This document shows positions 7,792 through 16,731 of a DNA stretch of 37,635 bases, one piece after another. A program made the position numbers and the translations under genes. Within the stretch, counting starts at the first letter, position 1. Each line of letters starts with the position of its first letter. The stretch is from positions 1 through 37,635 of the forward strand of contig CAIQOJ010000044.1 in NCBI GenBank assembly GCA_903873395.1. Reading direction: 5' to 3'. The stretch comes from an uncultured Acidimicrobiaceae bacterium. Its GTDB lineage: Bacteria > Actinomycetota > Acidimicrobiia > Acidimicrobiales > RAAP-2. The notes beneath the pieces were generated by a model. The model saw only the letters and a list, made by a program, of their open reading frames with translations. It was not told the DNA's origin and did no database searches.

Positions 7792-9135
7792 GTGAGAATC
7801 GTTACTCGTCGGGGAGTCATGTCCCGCCGCCGCCCGTCTGCCGCTGCTGCGCTCGCCGTGCTCGTCCTCGGCGGTGCCGTGACCGGCTGCTCGTCGACGA
7901 ACAGCACCTCGACCACGGCCACCGTGGCGAAAGGGTCACAGGGATCATCGACGACCAGCATTCCGTCGGCGGCGTTCAGCGACACCACGGGTGTCACGTC
8001 GTCGACGGTCACGATCGGCAATGTCTCGACTCTCTTTGCTGGGTTGTTCAAAGGGGCCCTGATCGGCACCCAGGCCTACGCCGACTACGTCAACTCTCAG
8101 GGAGGCATCTTTGGGCGCAAACTGGTCGTGGACTCCTATGACGATGGCTATCAGGGGGCACCGAACCGGCAGGGGACCCAGTCGGCCATTCAGAAGGACT
8201 TCGCCACGGTGGGCGGGTTCTCTTTGCAGGACAGCTTCGGCGGCACGGTCCTGGCCGCCAATCCGGGGTTCCCCAACGTGACGGTGCCACTGGACCAACC
8301 AACGGCAGATCTACCCAACACCTTCAGCCCCGATCCGCCGAAACCGGGATGGTCTCTCGGGGCGCTCACCTGGTTCAAGTCGCACTATCCCCAAGACATC
8401 ACGGCGACGGGCACGTTGATCGCCGACCAGCCTTCGGCGATCACCAAGTGGCAGTGGCAGAAGCAGGCGATGGAGAGCATCGGCTACAAGGTGACCTACG
8501 AGAAGCAATTCGACATCACCCAGACCGACTTCACCCAGAACGTCGTGGCCATGCACCAAGCCGGGATCAAGATCCTCTTCCTTGAGCAGATGCCTCAGAA
8601 CTACGCAGCTGCCGTCATCAAGGCACTTGACCAGCAGAACTTCCACCCCATCGTGGTCTTCGGCGCCGGGGCGTACTCCGATCAACTCGTCCCCAATGCC
8701 GGAGGGCCAGCCGCCACCGAGGGTCTCTATTTCGAGATGCCCAATGCACTCTTCCTTGGTGAGGACACCAAGACCATTCCCGCCGCCAACACCTTTGTGA
8801 CGTGGATGCAGAAGGTCTCTCCCGGAGTGAAGCCCGACCTGTATTCGTTGTTCGGCTGGCTGTCCGCTCAACTGTTTGCTCAGGCGCTCAAGGCCGCAGG
8901 GAAGAGCCCGACGAGAGGTTCGGTACTGCAAGCCCTCGGAAAGATCACTTCCTTCGATGGCAGTGGCCTCTTTGCCGTCGTGAACCCAGCGGGCAAGGTG
9001 CCACCCAGCTGCTTCGTGCTCTCGAGGATCACCAACGGGAAGATCCAGCGCTACCAGGACCCGCCGATTTCCGGATCGACCAAGGGCTTCATCTGCAACG
9101 CGCCGTATTACTACGTCGACGGAAGCACGAACTGA
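7792..9135 (+). CDS. Branched-chain-amino-acid-type ABC transporter substrate-binding lipoprotein
   Basis: A 447-residue secreted lipoprotein. The N-terminus is a signal peptide (RRGVMSRRRP, then AAAALAVLVLGGAV) ending in the lipobox VTGC with the lipidated Cys at residue 33, followed by a Ser/Thr-rich linker. The mature part is a type I periplasmic binding protein of the LivJ/LivK class: VTIGNVSTLF, QAYADYVNSQGGIFGRKL, and later QALKAAGKSPTRGSVLQAL. These bind amino acids, but often aromatic or other small acids in actinobacterial catabolic loci. The open frame extends upstream, but only the GTG at 7792 has a well-spaced ribosome site and gives a signal peptide; the ATG at 7819 has too close a site. 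No permease or ATPase genes are adjacent. Confidence 0.93.
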   Translation: MRIVTRRGVMSRRRPSAAAALAVLVLGGAVTGCSSTNSTSTTATVAKGSQGSSTTSIPSAAFSDTTGVTSSTVTIGNVSTLFAGLFKGALIGTQAYADYVNSQGGIFGRKLVVDSYDDGYQGAPNRQGTQSAIQKDFATVGGFSLQDSFGGTVLAANPGFPNVTVPLDQPTADLPNTFSPDPPKPGWSLGALTWFKSHYPQDITATGTLIADQPSAITKWQWQKQAMESIGYKVTYEKQFDITQTDFTQNVVAMHQAGIKILFLEQMPQNYAAAVIKALDQQNFHPIVVFGAGAYSDQLVPNAGGPAATEGLYFEMPNALFLGEDTKTIPAANTFVTWMQKVSPGVKPDLYSLFGWLSAQLFAQALKAAGKSPTRGSVLQALGKITSFDGSGLFAVVNPAGKVPPSCFVLSRITNGKIQRYQDPPISGSTKGFICNAPYYYVDGSTN

Positions 9136-9230
9136 CCGTCTGGCTAACGACGGGTAGCGAGCAAGGAAGGCGATGCCGGTTACTCCCTCGCACGGCCGGA
9201 ATCGAGCTGTCCGCTGTGGTCACCTGGACC

Positions 9231-9245
9231 TAGGCTGGAGTTGTC
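9231..9245 (+). promoter_or_regulatory. Candidate short-leader promoter of the SRAP gene
   Basis: TAGGCT at 9231-9236 is a -10-like hexamer 9 nt before the ATG. GGAG (9237-9240) directly follows and could serve as a minimal ribosome site if transcription begins slightly upstream. The gap from 9136 to 9230 shows nothing else recognisable. Confidence 0.4.
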
Positions 9246-10064
9246 ATGTGTGGACGGATCACCCTCTATACGCCTCCTGATCATCTGGCCCGCATCTTCG
9301 GTGCGGATCTCGAGGCTGGAGTGGACCCTGACGGTCGGCCCAGCTGGAATGTGCCCCCGACTCGGACGATCCTCGCACTGACCGGCGAACGGGTGCCCCC
9401 TGAAGGCGGCGAGATGCAGCACGCCTCGCTGACCAATGAGCGCGGCGACGAGGGCGACTCTGGTGCGGTGGATCTGCGTCGCCACCTCGGACGATTTCGC
9501 TGGGGCCTCGTTCCCTCGTGGGCCGACGATCTCTCTATCGGAAGCCGGATGTTTAACGCCCGAGGAGAGACGGTGGCCACCAAGCCATCGTTCCGCTCGG
9601 CCTTTGTGCATCGACGGGCGGCAGTGGTCGCCGATGGGTTCTATGAATGGCATACCGGTGCAGACGGGACGAAGGAGGCGTACTACTTCACCCGGGCCGA
9701 CGGGGGTCCCTTGGCATTGGCCGGACTATGGGAACAGTGGGAGCCCAAGGTGGCGTCTGTGCGTCCGACGGGCGCCATGCCGGGTCAGGAGGAAGCCGTC
9801 GTCGCCGGACCGATCCGGTCGTGCACGGTGGTGACCACCGAGGCCGGACCCGACATGGGGGACCTCCATCACCGGACACCGGTCGTGCTGGAGGAAGACG
9901 ACCTCGACGAATGGCTCGATCCGGACAACGTCGACAAGGTCGAACTGGCGTCCTTGTTGGTGGCTCCACCTGCGGGCACCATCGTGCACCGTCGGGTGGG
10001 GCGCTCGGTGGGCAACGTCAGGAACGACGGTGTAACTCTGATCGAAGCGGTAGCGGACGACTGA
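9246..10064 (+). CDS. SOS response-associated peptidase (SRAP/YedK/HMCES family)
   Basis: A 272-residue SRAP-domain protein. HMCES/YedK proteins crosslink to abasic sites in single-stranded DNA through the N-terminal Cys. Here Cys2 directly follows Met (MCGRITLY), Asn35 lies in SWNVPPT, NARGET is at 104-109, Glu134 in FYEW, and the catalytic His is H208 in HHRTPVVL. The usual HxRMP reads HHRTP, replacing Met by Thr; all core residues remain. Cys2 must be exposed by Met removal, so the start is fixed by function. It stands alone between the lipoprotein and convergent rpsT. LexA control is common in the family, but I saw no clear LexA box here. Confidence 0.95.
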   Translation: MCGRITLYTPPDHLARIFGADLEAGVDPDGRPSWNVPPTRTILALTGERVPPEGGEMQHASLTNERGDEGDSGAVDLRRHLGRFRWGLVPSWADDLSIGSRMFNARGETVATKPSFRSAFVHRRAAVVADGFYEWHTGADGTKEAYYFTRADGGPLALAGLWEQWEPKVASVRPTGAMPGQEEAVVAGPIRSCTVVTTEAGPDMGDLHHRTPVVLEEDDLDEWLDPDNVDKVELASLLVAPPAGTIVHRRVGRSVGNVRNDGVTLIEAVADD

Positions 10065-10075
10065 GGAATCCAACA

Positions 10076-10146
10076 CCCCCGGCTAGGTGCGCCACCGCCG
10101 GGGCCCTAGATGTCGAACGGCAGGTGCAACGGCCCGGATGCGGGCC
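10076..10146. terminator. Candidate bidirectional terminator between SRAP gene and rpsT
   Basis: Two GC-rich hairpins lie in the convergent gap: CCCCGGC (10077-10083) with GCCGGGG (10097-10103), 13-nt loop, and GGCCCG (10131-10136) with CGGGCC (10141-10146), 4-nt loop GATG. Neither has a clean T tract, so they are termination or pausing structures of the GC-rich actinobacterial kind at best. Confidence 0.45.
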
Positions 10147-10155
10147 GGTCGGACC

Positions 10156-10431
10156 TCAGGCTTCGGCGGCTGTGCCAGCCTTGACGGCCCGCTTCATCAG
10201 ACGGGACTTGCGATTGGCTGCCTGATTCTTGTGGATGATGCCCTTGGCCGCAGCCTTGTCGATCCGCTTGATGGCCAAGCGCACGGACTCGGCAGTGTCT
10301 TCTGCGCCGGTATCGATAGCCGTGATGGCCTTCTTCGACCGGGTGCGCATCTCCGAGCGCACAGCCTTGTTACGGGCTTGGCGCTTGGTGGTCTGGCGAT
10401 TGCGCTTGATCTGGCTACGGATATTGGCCAC
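10156..10431 (-). CDS. rpsT: 30S ribosomal protein S20
   Basis: A 91-residue basic protein with the S20 pattern: MANIRSQIKRNRQTTKR at the N-terminus, Ala/Lys-rich helices with VRSEMRTRSKKAI, and KGIIHKNQAANRKSRLMKR near the end. S20 binds 16S rRNA early in 30S assembly. The start is a GTG with GAGGAA about 6 nt upstream. It is divergent from lepA, a common actinobacterial neighbour; the DNA polymerase III delta gene (holA), often beside rpsT, is not here. Confidence 0.98.
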   Translation of the reverse strand: MANIRSQIKRNRQTTKRQARNKAVRSEMRTRSKKAITAIDTGAEDTAESVRLAIKRIDKAAAKGIIHKNQAANRKSRLMKRAVKAGTAAEA

Positions 10432-10724
10432 AGTGGTTCCTCGTCGTCGGGGATGGTGGTTCGAACAGGTCTCAGATGCGTCTGGCGACAGTCACACTGT
10501 CTCTTCGCACGTGCTGCTACGAAGGTGTCCAGGCGGCTGGATCCGAACGACCGAAGGACGCATCGGAACAGAGGTGACATGTTAGCAGGCCACTCGGGCT
10601 GACTCCCAGTGCACGGGCCAGGAGGCCCCGGGGAAGCCGACACCAGGGCGAGCTGTCGGTCGGAGATCGAACTGGTCTCGGGTCGCTCGGATGCGACGCA
10701 GGCGGACCCAGGGTCACCCAAGAG
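10432..10724. promoter_or_regulatory. rpsT-lepA divergent intergenic region with perfect inverted repeat
   Basis: The gap between rpsT and lepA is about 308 bp and holds no credible gene. It contains a perfect inverted repeat GACAGT-CAC-ACTGTC at 10487-10501, 56 bp ahead of the rpsT start. The repeat could be an operator, or a hairpin in the rpsT leader if the promoter lies further upstream; TAACAT (10584-10579, minus strand) is one possible -10. S20 represses its own mRNA in enterobacteria, so a leader structure is conceivable, but nothing here proves it. I checked for a tRNA near 10520-10570 and found no cloverleaf. Confidence 0.4.
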
Positions 10725-10739
10725 TACGCTTAGCCCCCC
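10725..10739 (+). promoter_or_regulatory. Candidate leaderless promoter of lepA
   Basis: TACGCT at 10725-10730 is a -10-like hexamer 9 nt before the GTG at 10740. There is no Shine-Dalgarno, and an in-frame TAG at 10731 excludes any earlier start, so translation from or near the mRNA 5' end is likely. Confidence 0.45.
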
Positions 10740-12527
<1,788 letters not shown>

Positions 12528-12603
12528 ACATCACGGTTCCCACGGTCCCATGGGCAGGGTGTCATGATGCCGAGATGGACCTGACCGAGCGGCGGAGGTT
12601 CGG

Positions 12604-14169
12604 GTGAGCGAAGAAGAGCCGCCAGCCAACGTCAATCGACGCCAGTTCGCCCTGAATGCAGTGTCGTCCTACGCCAACTTGATCCTTGGCGTGATCTTGG
12701 GCCTGCTGGTGACCCGTGTCTTGCTCCGCCACCTCGGACCCGGGGCGTTCGGACTCTGGGTCGTCTTGGTCAACATGGTGGCCTACCTGGGCCTACTCGA
12801 TGCGGGAGTGTCGACCGCGGCCGTCCAGCGAGTGGCTCGACTGTCGGCCCTCGGCGACAACGAGGGCCTGGCCAATCTTCTGCGGACCGCCTCGGCCTTC
12901 TTTGCCGTGTCGGGGTTCCTGGCTGTGGCCATCGTCGTAGTGGTGGCCCCCTTTGTCAGCTCGATCGTCCATCTCGGCGATGTGAGTGGCACGGTGGCCG
13001 GACCAACGTTGATCATTCTCGGCGTTGCCATGGCGACCCGGTTCCTCGCCTCGGTTCCCGCTGCGGTGCTCTTCGGCTCAGGTCGCAGCGACCGCCAGGC
13101 CCAGATCGGCCTGGCCACGATGGTGGTCACTCAGGTGGCCCAGGTGGTCGTGGTGCTGGCCGGAGGTGGCTTGGTCGGCCTCGGAGCGGCCACGTTGGCG
13201 GGTGTCGTCTTCGGGTATGTCGTGTCCTTCGTCGTCGTGCGCAGCATGGGCGACGGGGCATTTCGAGGTGGTCATTTCGATCGAGCCGTCCTCGGCGATC
13301 TCTTGCGTTTCGGAAGCCGGAACATGGTTGTGGCTGTTGGCGGGACGATCTCGTACTCCCTCGACACGGTCATCATCGGCATCATCCTGCCGGTGGCTCA
13401 GGTGGCCCCCTACGACGTCGCCCTGTCGACAGCGAATCTGACCCGGAACCTGACCACCCAGGGCACGGATCTCCTGATGCCCACCTACGCCCACCTGGCC
13501 GCCACCGAGGACCCCACTCGTCAAGCTCGACTCTTCAACCGGTCGGTGTTGGGTGGCCTGACTATCGCCGCTCCGATCATCATCGCCTTGGCTGCGTTCG
13601 GCCAGGACATCTTGACGCTGTGGTTGGGCAATGTCCCTCCCAAGACCTACCCGATCATGATCGCCTTGGGCCTGGTCATCATGTTGCAACTCCCCGGCCA
13701 CCAGTGCTTCGTCTACCTCACGGGCATCGGTCGCAACCAGATACTGGTCCGATTAGCCCTGGTCAGCGCAGCCATCAACTTCGCCGGATCGATCGCCTTC
13801 ACCTACTGGCTGGGTCCCATCGGGCCGGCCATCGGTTCGCTGCCAGCTGTGGTGGTCTTTGACTTCATCGTCCTGCCCGCGGTTGTCGCCCGGTATCTGA
13901 GCATGCCGATCGGTCGGTATGTGCGTGATGCGCTGCTCCCCGTCCTCCCTGTCGCCGCAGCAGGCGGATTGGTGGCTATCGGCCTTCTCGAACTGTTCCC
14001 GGCACAGTCGGGCGCATCGGTGCTCCAGGCCGGCGTCCGTGCGGTCTTGTGTGCGTCGGCATCCGTCGGAGCGGCATGGGGTGTTGCTCTGGTCATGCTG
14101 GGTCGCCTTGAGCCGGAGATCCAGGCCTCGCTGATCGCACGCCTGCGTCGTGGTCGCTCGGCTGGCTGA
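12604..14169 (+). CDS. Wzx/MATE-type polysaccharide flippase-like membrane protein
   Basis: A 521-residue integral membrane protein with about 12-14 hydrophobic segments. The N-terminal pattern (ALNAVSSYANLILGVILGLL, then RVLLRHLGPGAFGLWVV) is that of the oligosaccharide flippase/MurJ-like superfamily, with LDAGVSTAAVQRVAR at the first cytoplasmic loop. Such proteins flip lipid-linked glycans across the cytoplasmic membrane. GGCGGAGG lies 5 nt before the GTG start. No glycosyltransferase cluster is adjacent, so its substrate is unknown; the only possible partner is the downstream two-domain hydrolase, whose family is linked to exopolysaccharide/exosortase loci elsewhere. Confidence 0.9.
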   Translation: MSEEEPPANVNRRQFALNAVSSYANLILGVILGLLVTRVLLRHLGPGAFGLWVVLVNMVAYLGLLDAGVSTAAVQRVARLSALGDNEGLANLLRTASAFFAVSGFLAVAIVVVVAPFVSSIVHLGDVSGTVAGPTLIILGVAMATRFLASVPAAVLFGSGRSDRQAQIGLATMVVTQVAQVVVVLAGGGLVGLGAATLAGVVFGYVVSFVVVRSMGDGAFRGGHFDRAVLGDLLRFGSRNMVVAVGGTISYSLDTVIIGIILPVAQVAPYDVALSTANLTRNLTTQGTDLLMPTYAHLAATEDPTRQARLFNRSVLGGLTIAAPIIIALAAFGQDILTLWLGNVPPKTYPIMIALGLVIMLQLPGHQCFVYLTGIGRNQILVRLALVSAAINFAGSIAFTYWLGPIGPAIGSLPAVVVFDFIVLPAVVARYLSMPIGRYVRDALLPVLPVAAAGGLVAIGLLELFPAQSGASVLQAGVRAVLCASASVGAAWGVALVMLGRLEPEIQASLIARLRRGRSAG

Positions 14170-14171
14170 GT

Positions 14172-14225
14172 CCCGTGACCTGGGTCCTTTGGCATCCGAC
14201 CCGTGTCCCATGGCGTGGTCACGGG
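14172..14225. repeat. Nested inverted repeat downstream of the flippase gene
   Basis: CCCGTGACC (14172-14180) pairs perfectly with GGTCACGGG (14217-14225); inside it GGGTC (14182-14186) pairs with GACCC (14198-14202). It begins 2 bp after the flippase stop and its right arm abuts the -10-like TACGAT at 14226. It may be a terminator without a T tract, or an operator/attenuator for the hydrolase gene. Confidence 0.5.
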
Positions 14226-14239
14226 TACGATCATCTGTC

Positions 14240-14374
14240 ATGCTCCGGGCACACGAGGTCAGCGATGCGCCGTTGCTTCGCGTGACCCCCTTTTCCCCCA
14301 CCGCATTCACAGGGCGAGCACTGTCGTGTCTGGTCACCTCGCTTCGGGCTGCATCTCCTAGGAAGCCTGGATGA
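14240..14374 (+). CDS. Possible 44-residue leader ORF coupled to the hydrolase gene
   Basis: An ATG at 14240 lies 8 nt after TACGAT (14226-14231) with no Shine-Dalgarno, as for leaderless genes in this window. It opens a 44-codon frame whose TGA overlaps the ATG of the hydrolase at 14371 (ATGA). The peptide starts MLRAHEVSDAPLLR and ends AASPRKPG; I recognise no domain. Third-position GC is roughly two thirds, lower than in neighbouring genes, so it may be a leader peptide or chance. AGGAA just upstream of 14371 can start the hydrolase independently. Confidence 0.3.
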   Translation: MLRAHEVSDAPLLRVTPFSPTAFTGRALSCLVTSLRAASPRKPG

Positions 14375-16128
14375 GCGCGCCCGTGCAACCGATCTGGTTC
14401 GGCCCTGAGGATCGCTCACTGTTCGGCTCGCTCCACCTTCCTGATCGTCCCTCGGGAGTCGGTGTTGCTCTCTGCCCATCGATCGGCCTCGATGGCGAAG
14501 CCAGCCAGTTCGCATTTCGGGTGCTGGCTGCACGTCTGGCCTCGGACGGCTGCACTGTTCTCCGATTCGACTACGACGGCACCGGCGATTCGGTGGGATG
14601 TGGCGAGGATCCCGGTCGGATCGATGCCTGGGTGGCCAGCATCGGCGAGGCACTGGCCCTGCTGAGGGAGAGCGGCTGTTCGGTGATCCATGTGGTCGGA
14701 GCCCGGCTCGGCGTGCCCCTCGCCGTCCGGGCGGCATCGGCGGATGGCGGCGTCGCATCGCTGTCGTGCTGGTATCCGACATCGACGGGATCGCAGTTCC
14801 TCCGCTATCAACGGGCACTGCGTCGCCTGTATGGCATTGATGGAAGCCCAGAGGTGGAAGGGGACGCTACGGAGATCCCGGGCTACGTCCTCGATGCCGC
14901 CACGACGGCCGACCTCAAGACCTTGGTTGCATGGTCTCCTGATCTCACCGTGCCCGACGCTCTGCTGGTCGTCGACACCGCGCCACCCAGCGCTACTCCA
15001 CCAGAAGTTGCGCCGGCTCCGACAGTCTTCGTCAGCCACCGAGCCACCGGTGCCGAAGACCTCTTCGGTGTCGAACTGATGAAGGCCGCCGTCGACCCAG
15101 CTGACGTCGACGCCATCGCCGAGTTCATCGCCGATCGACCGCGCCCCGAGGAACCCGGTCAAGGTCGGCCGGTCGGCCGCGACTCTGCCGTAGTGGCGAC
15201 GACCGACGGCGCAACGATCGTTGAGCGACCTGTCGCCTTGGGCGACGCAGGTCTGTTCGCCATGGTTACCGAACGGGTGGCCGATGCCACTACCGCTGGT
15301 TCGCTCGAAGGCGGCCCCCGCTACGGCCATGCGCTGTTCTTGAACGCTGGGAGCCTCCACCACATTGGTCCTGGGCGTCAGTGGGTGGAGATGAGCCGGG
15401 CCTGGGCCGCCGACGGAGTCCGGAGCCTGCGTCTCGACCTCGGTGGAGTGGGGGAGAGCCCGCTGACCGGGCCACCAGGGGTGCTGTCGAGCTATCCCCC
15501 GAGTGCGGTCGCTGACATCGATGCGGGCATGGAGTTTCTGGCGCCGAGCGCCCGTGATGATGTCGTGCTCCTCGGGCTCTGCTCAGGCGCATACCACTGT
15601 CTGCTGGCTGCGCCCCAGGTAGGGGCGGGTGCCGTCGCCCTGGTCAATCCACTCCGCCTGCCCGTGCCGCACGGGAAGGGCTCGACGCTCGTGGCTTACC
15701 AGGACGATGAGGAAGTTGTGGCTCCTCCGGAGTCCGCTGCATCGAAAAGGTTGCTTGGCGGGATGCGTGACCGAGGGGTATTCACTCCACTGGTTCGTCG
15801 CCTTCCCGACCGATTCTGGACCGTGGCCAATCGAGTCAAGGGCTCGGATGATCCGGCCGAGGTATTCCGACGGGTGGTCGACTCAGGTGTCGAGGTGTTC
15901 ATCGTGTGCGGTCCCGAAGAGTGGCGCACGGTAGGCAGGGGTCGCCACGCAGAACTGCGTCGCATGGCAGAGACGGGCCGATTCCATCTGGCCATGATCC
16001 CGACGCTCGATCACGCCTTTCACGTAGCTGATGGTCGTGTCACTGCGGTGCGCCTGTTGGGCAGTTGGGAAAAGGGCGAACCTGTGCACACCGGGTCGAG
16101 TCGCGCGGACATCGTCATCATTGGCTGA
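14371..16128 (+). CDS. Two-domain alpha/beta hydrolase, exosortase-associated-hydrolase-like fusion
   Basis: A 585-residue protein with two tandem alpha/beta-hydrolase-like units. Unit 1 (about 1-250) has GSLHLPDRP, a LRFDYDGTGDSVG oxyanion region and an elbow GARLG at 110-114, where Arg112 replaces the nucleophile. Unit 2 (about 280-585) has FLNAGSLHHIGPGRQW, LRLDLGGVGES, the elbow GLCSG at 402-406 with Cys404 in the nucleophile position, and a likely catalytic His in TLDHAFH (H548). From memory, exosortase-system hydrolases come as two separate proteins, one with a GLRLG-type elbow and one with GLC; this protein resembles both joined. There is no signal peptide. AGGAA precedes the ATG. It follows the flippase, but substrate and role are unknown. 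Confidence 0.85.
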   Translation: MSAPVQPIWFGPEDRSLFGSLHLPDRPSGVGVALCPSIGLDGEASQFAFRVLAARLASDGCTVLRFDYDGTGDSVGCGEDPGRIDAWVASIGEALALLRESGCSVIHVVGARLGVPLAVRAASADGGVASLSCWYPTSTGSQFLRYQRALRRLYGIDGSPEVEGDATEIPGYVLDAATTADLKTLVAWSPDLTVPDALLVVDTAPPSATPPEVAPAPTVFVSHRATGAEDLFGVELMKAAVDPADVDAIAEFIADRPRPEEPGQGRPVGRDSAVVATTDGATIVERPVALGDAGLFAMVTERVADATTAGSLEGGPRYGHALFLNAGSLHHIGPGRQWVEMSRAWAADGVRSLRLDLGGVGESPLTGPPGVLSSYPPSAVADIDAGMEFLAPSARDDVVLLGLCSGAYHCLLAAPQVGAGAVALVNPLRLPVPHGKGSTLVAYQDDEEVVAPPESAASKRLLGGMRDRGVFTPLVRRLPDRFWTVANRVKGSDDPAEVFRRVVDSGVEVFIVCGPEEWRTVGRGRHAELRRMAETGRFHLAMIPTLDHAFHVADGRVTAVRLLGSWEKGEPVHTGSSRADIVIIG

Positions 16129-16182
16129 TCCGGATCATCGGATCATCGCCAGAATTCGCTTCATCGCCAGATGCCGTGTGCT

Positions 16183-16221
16183 GGCTGAAGGGTTTGGCTG
16201 AAGGGTTTGGCTGAAGGGTTT
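16183..16221 (+). repeat. Tandem repeat, three copies of a 13-mer
   Basis: GGCTGAAGGGTTT occurs three times head to tail, followed by a further GGC. It lies 55 bp after the hydrolase stop in the convergent gap 16129-16268, which also holds repeated TCATCGCCAG and GGATCATCG words. No hairpin terminator is evident. Confidence 0.9.
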
Positions 16222-16268
16222 GGCCCAGGGGCATGGCAGTAGGGCATGCCGGACAGGTGGCGGCCAGG

Positions 16269-16664
16269 TCACGCCATTGGTGCACCGTCATCGGGACTCT
16301 CTGCACTCTCGGGAGTTCGGGGTGTCGAAGAGGTCTCGGGAGCCTGGCGCACGATGGCCACGGTCTTGGTGGGATCGTCCGGGTCAAAGCGCAGGGAGAT
16401 GGGCGCATCGGGATCTTCGGGATCACTCGGGGCCTCGATGACGAAGGCGACCTCTCGACGCGTGGGTTCGAGCGCTTCGCGGAGTCCGATGGCGATGCCA
16501 GTGAGTACGGCCCCCGTGGCCGAATGCTGCATCCATCGGCTGAAGCGCAGAGGATCCGAGCCGACCGACGGTTCAGCTGCGAGGACCGGCTCCTCTGGGT
16601 CACCAAGGTCGGACGCAATCCCCGGCTCTCGTTGGGGATCCTCGTGTTCTCGGTCGACTCCCAC
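16269..16664 (-). CDS. Small acidic conserved-looking protein, function unknown
   Basis: A 131-residue protein, acidic and Pro/Ser-rich at both ends, with an ordered centre (RWMQHSATGAVLTGIAIGLR, then VAFVIEAP and LRFDPDDPTKTVAIV). I recognise no family; the middle looks like one amphipathic helix followed by beta strands. The frame shows the strong third-position G/C expected of coding sequence here, unlike the larger overlapping frames. The GTG at 16664 lies exactly 6 nt after TACGGT (16676-16671, minus strand), matching the leaderless pattern of other genes. It is divergent from the DtxR-family regulator and shares a 67-bp control region with it, so it may be a target of that regulator. 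Confidence 0.7.
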   Translation of the reverse strand: MGVDREHEDPQREPGIASDLGDPEEPVLAAEPSVGSDPLRFSRWMQHSATGAVLTGIAIGLREALEPTRREVAFVIEAPSDPEDPDAPISLRFDPDDPTKTVAIVRQAPETSSTPRTPESAESPDDGAPMA

Positions 16665-16731
16665 ACCTGCACCGTATCGGTGTCGCCGTCGCCAGACTGC
16701 TCGACGCTGCGCACTGCCATAGGATCAGAGC
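16665..16731. promoter_or_regulatory. Divergent control region with candidate metalloregulator operator
   Basis: Two -10-like hexamers face outward, each exactly 6 nt from a GTG start: TACGGT (16676-16671) for the leftward gene and TAGGAT (16720-16725) for the rightward regulator. A perfect inverted repeat CACCG-TAT-CGGTG (16670-16682) covers the leftward -10. It does not resemble the classical DtxR/IdeR iron box, but its position suits repression of the small gene. Confidence 0.5.

Noticed and set aside
10519-10580. Possible tRNA-like segment (GGATCCGAAC)
   Set aside because: No cloverleaf arms can be paired around it and the T-loop sequence is not correct.
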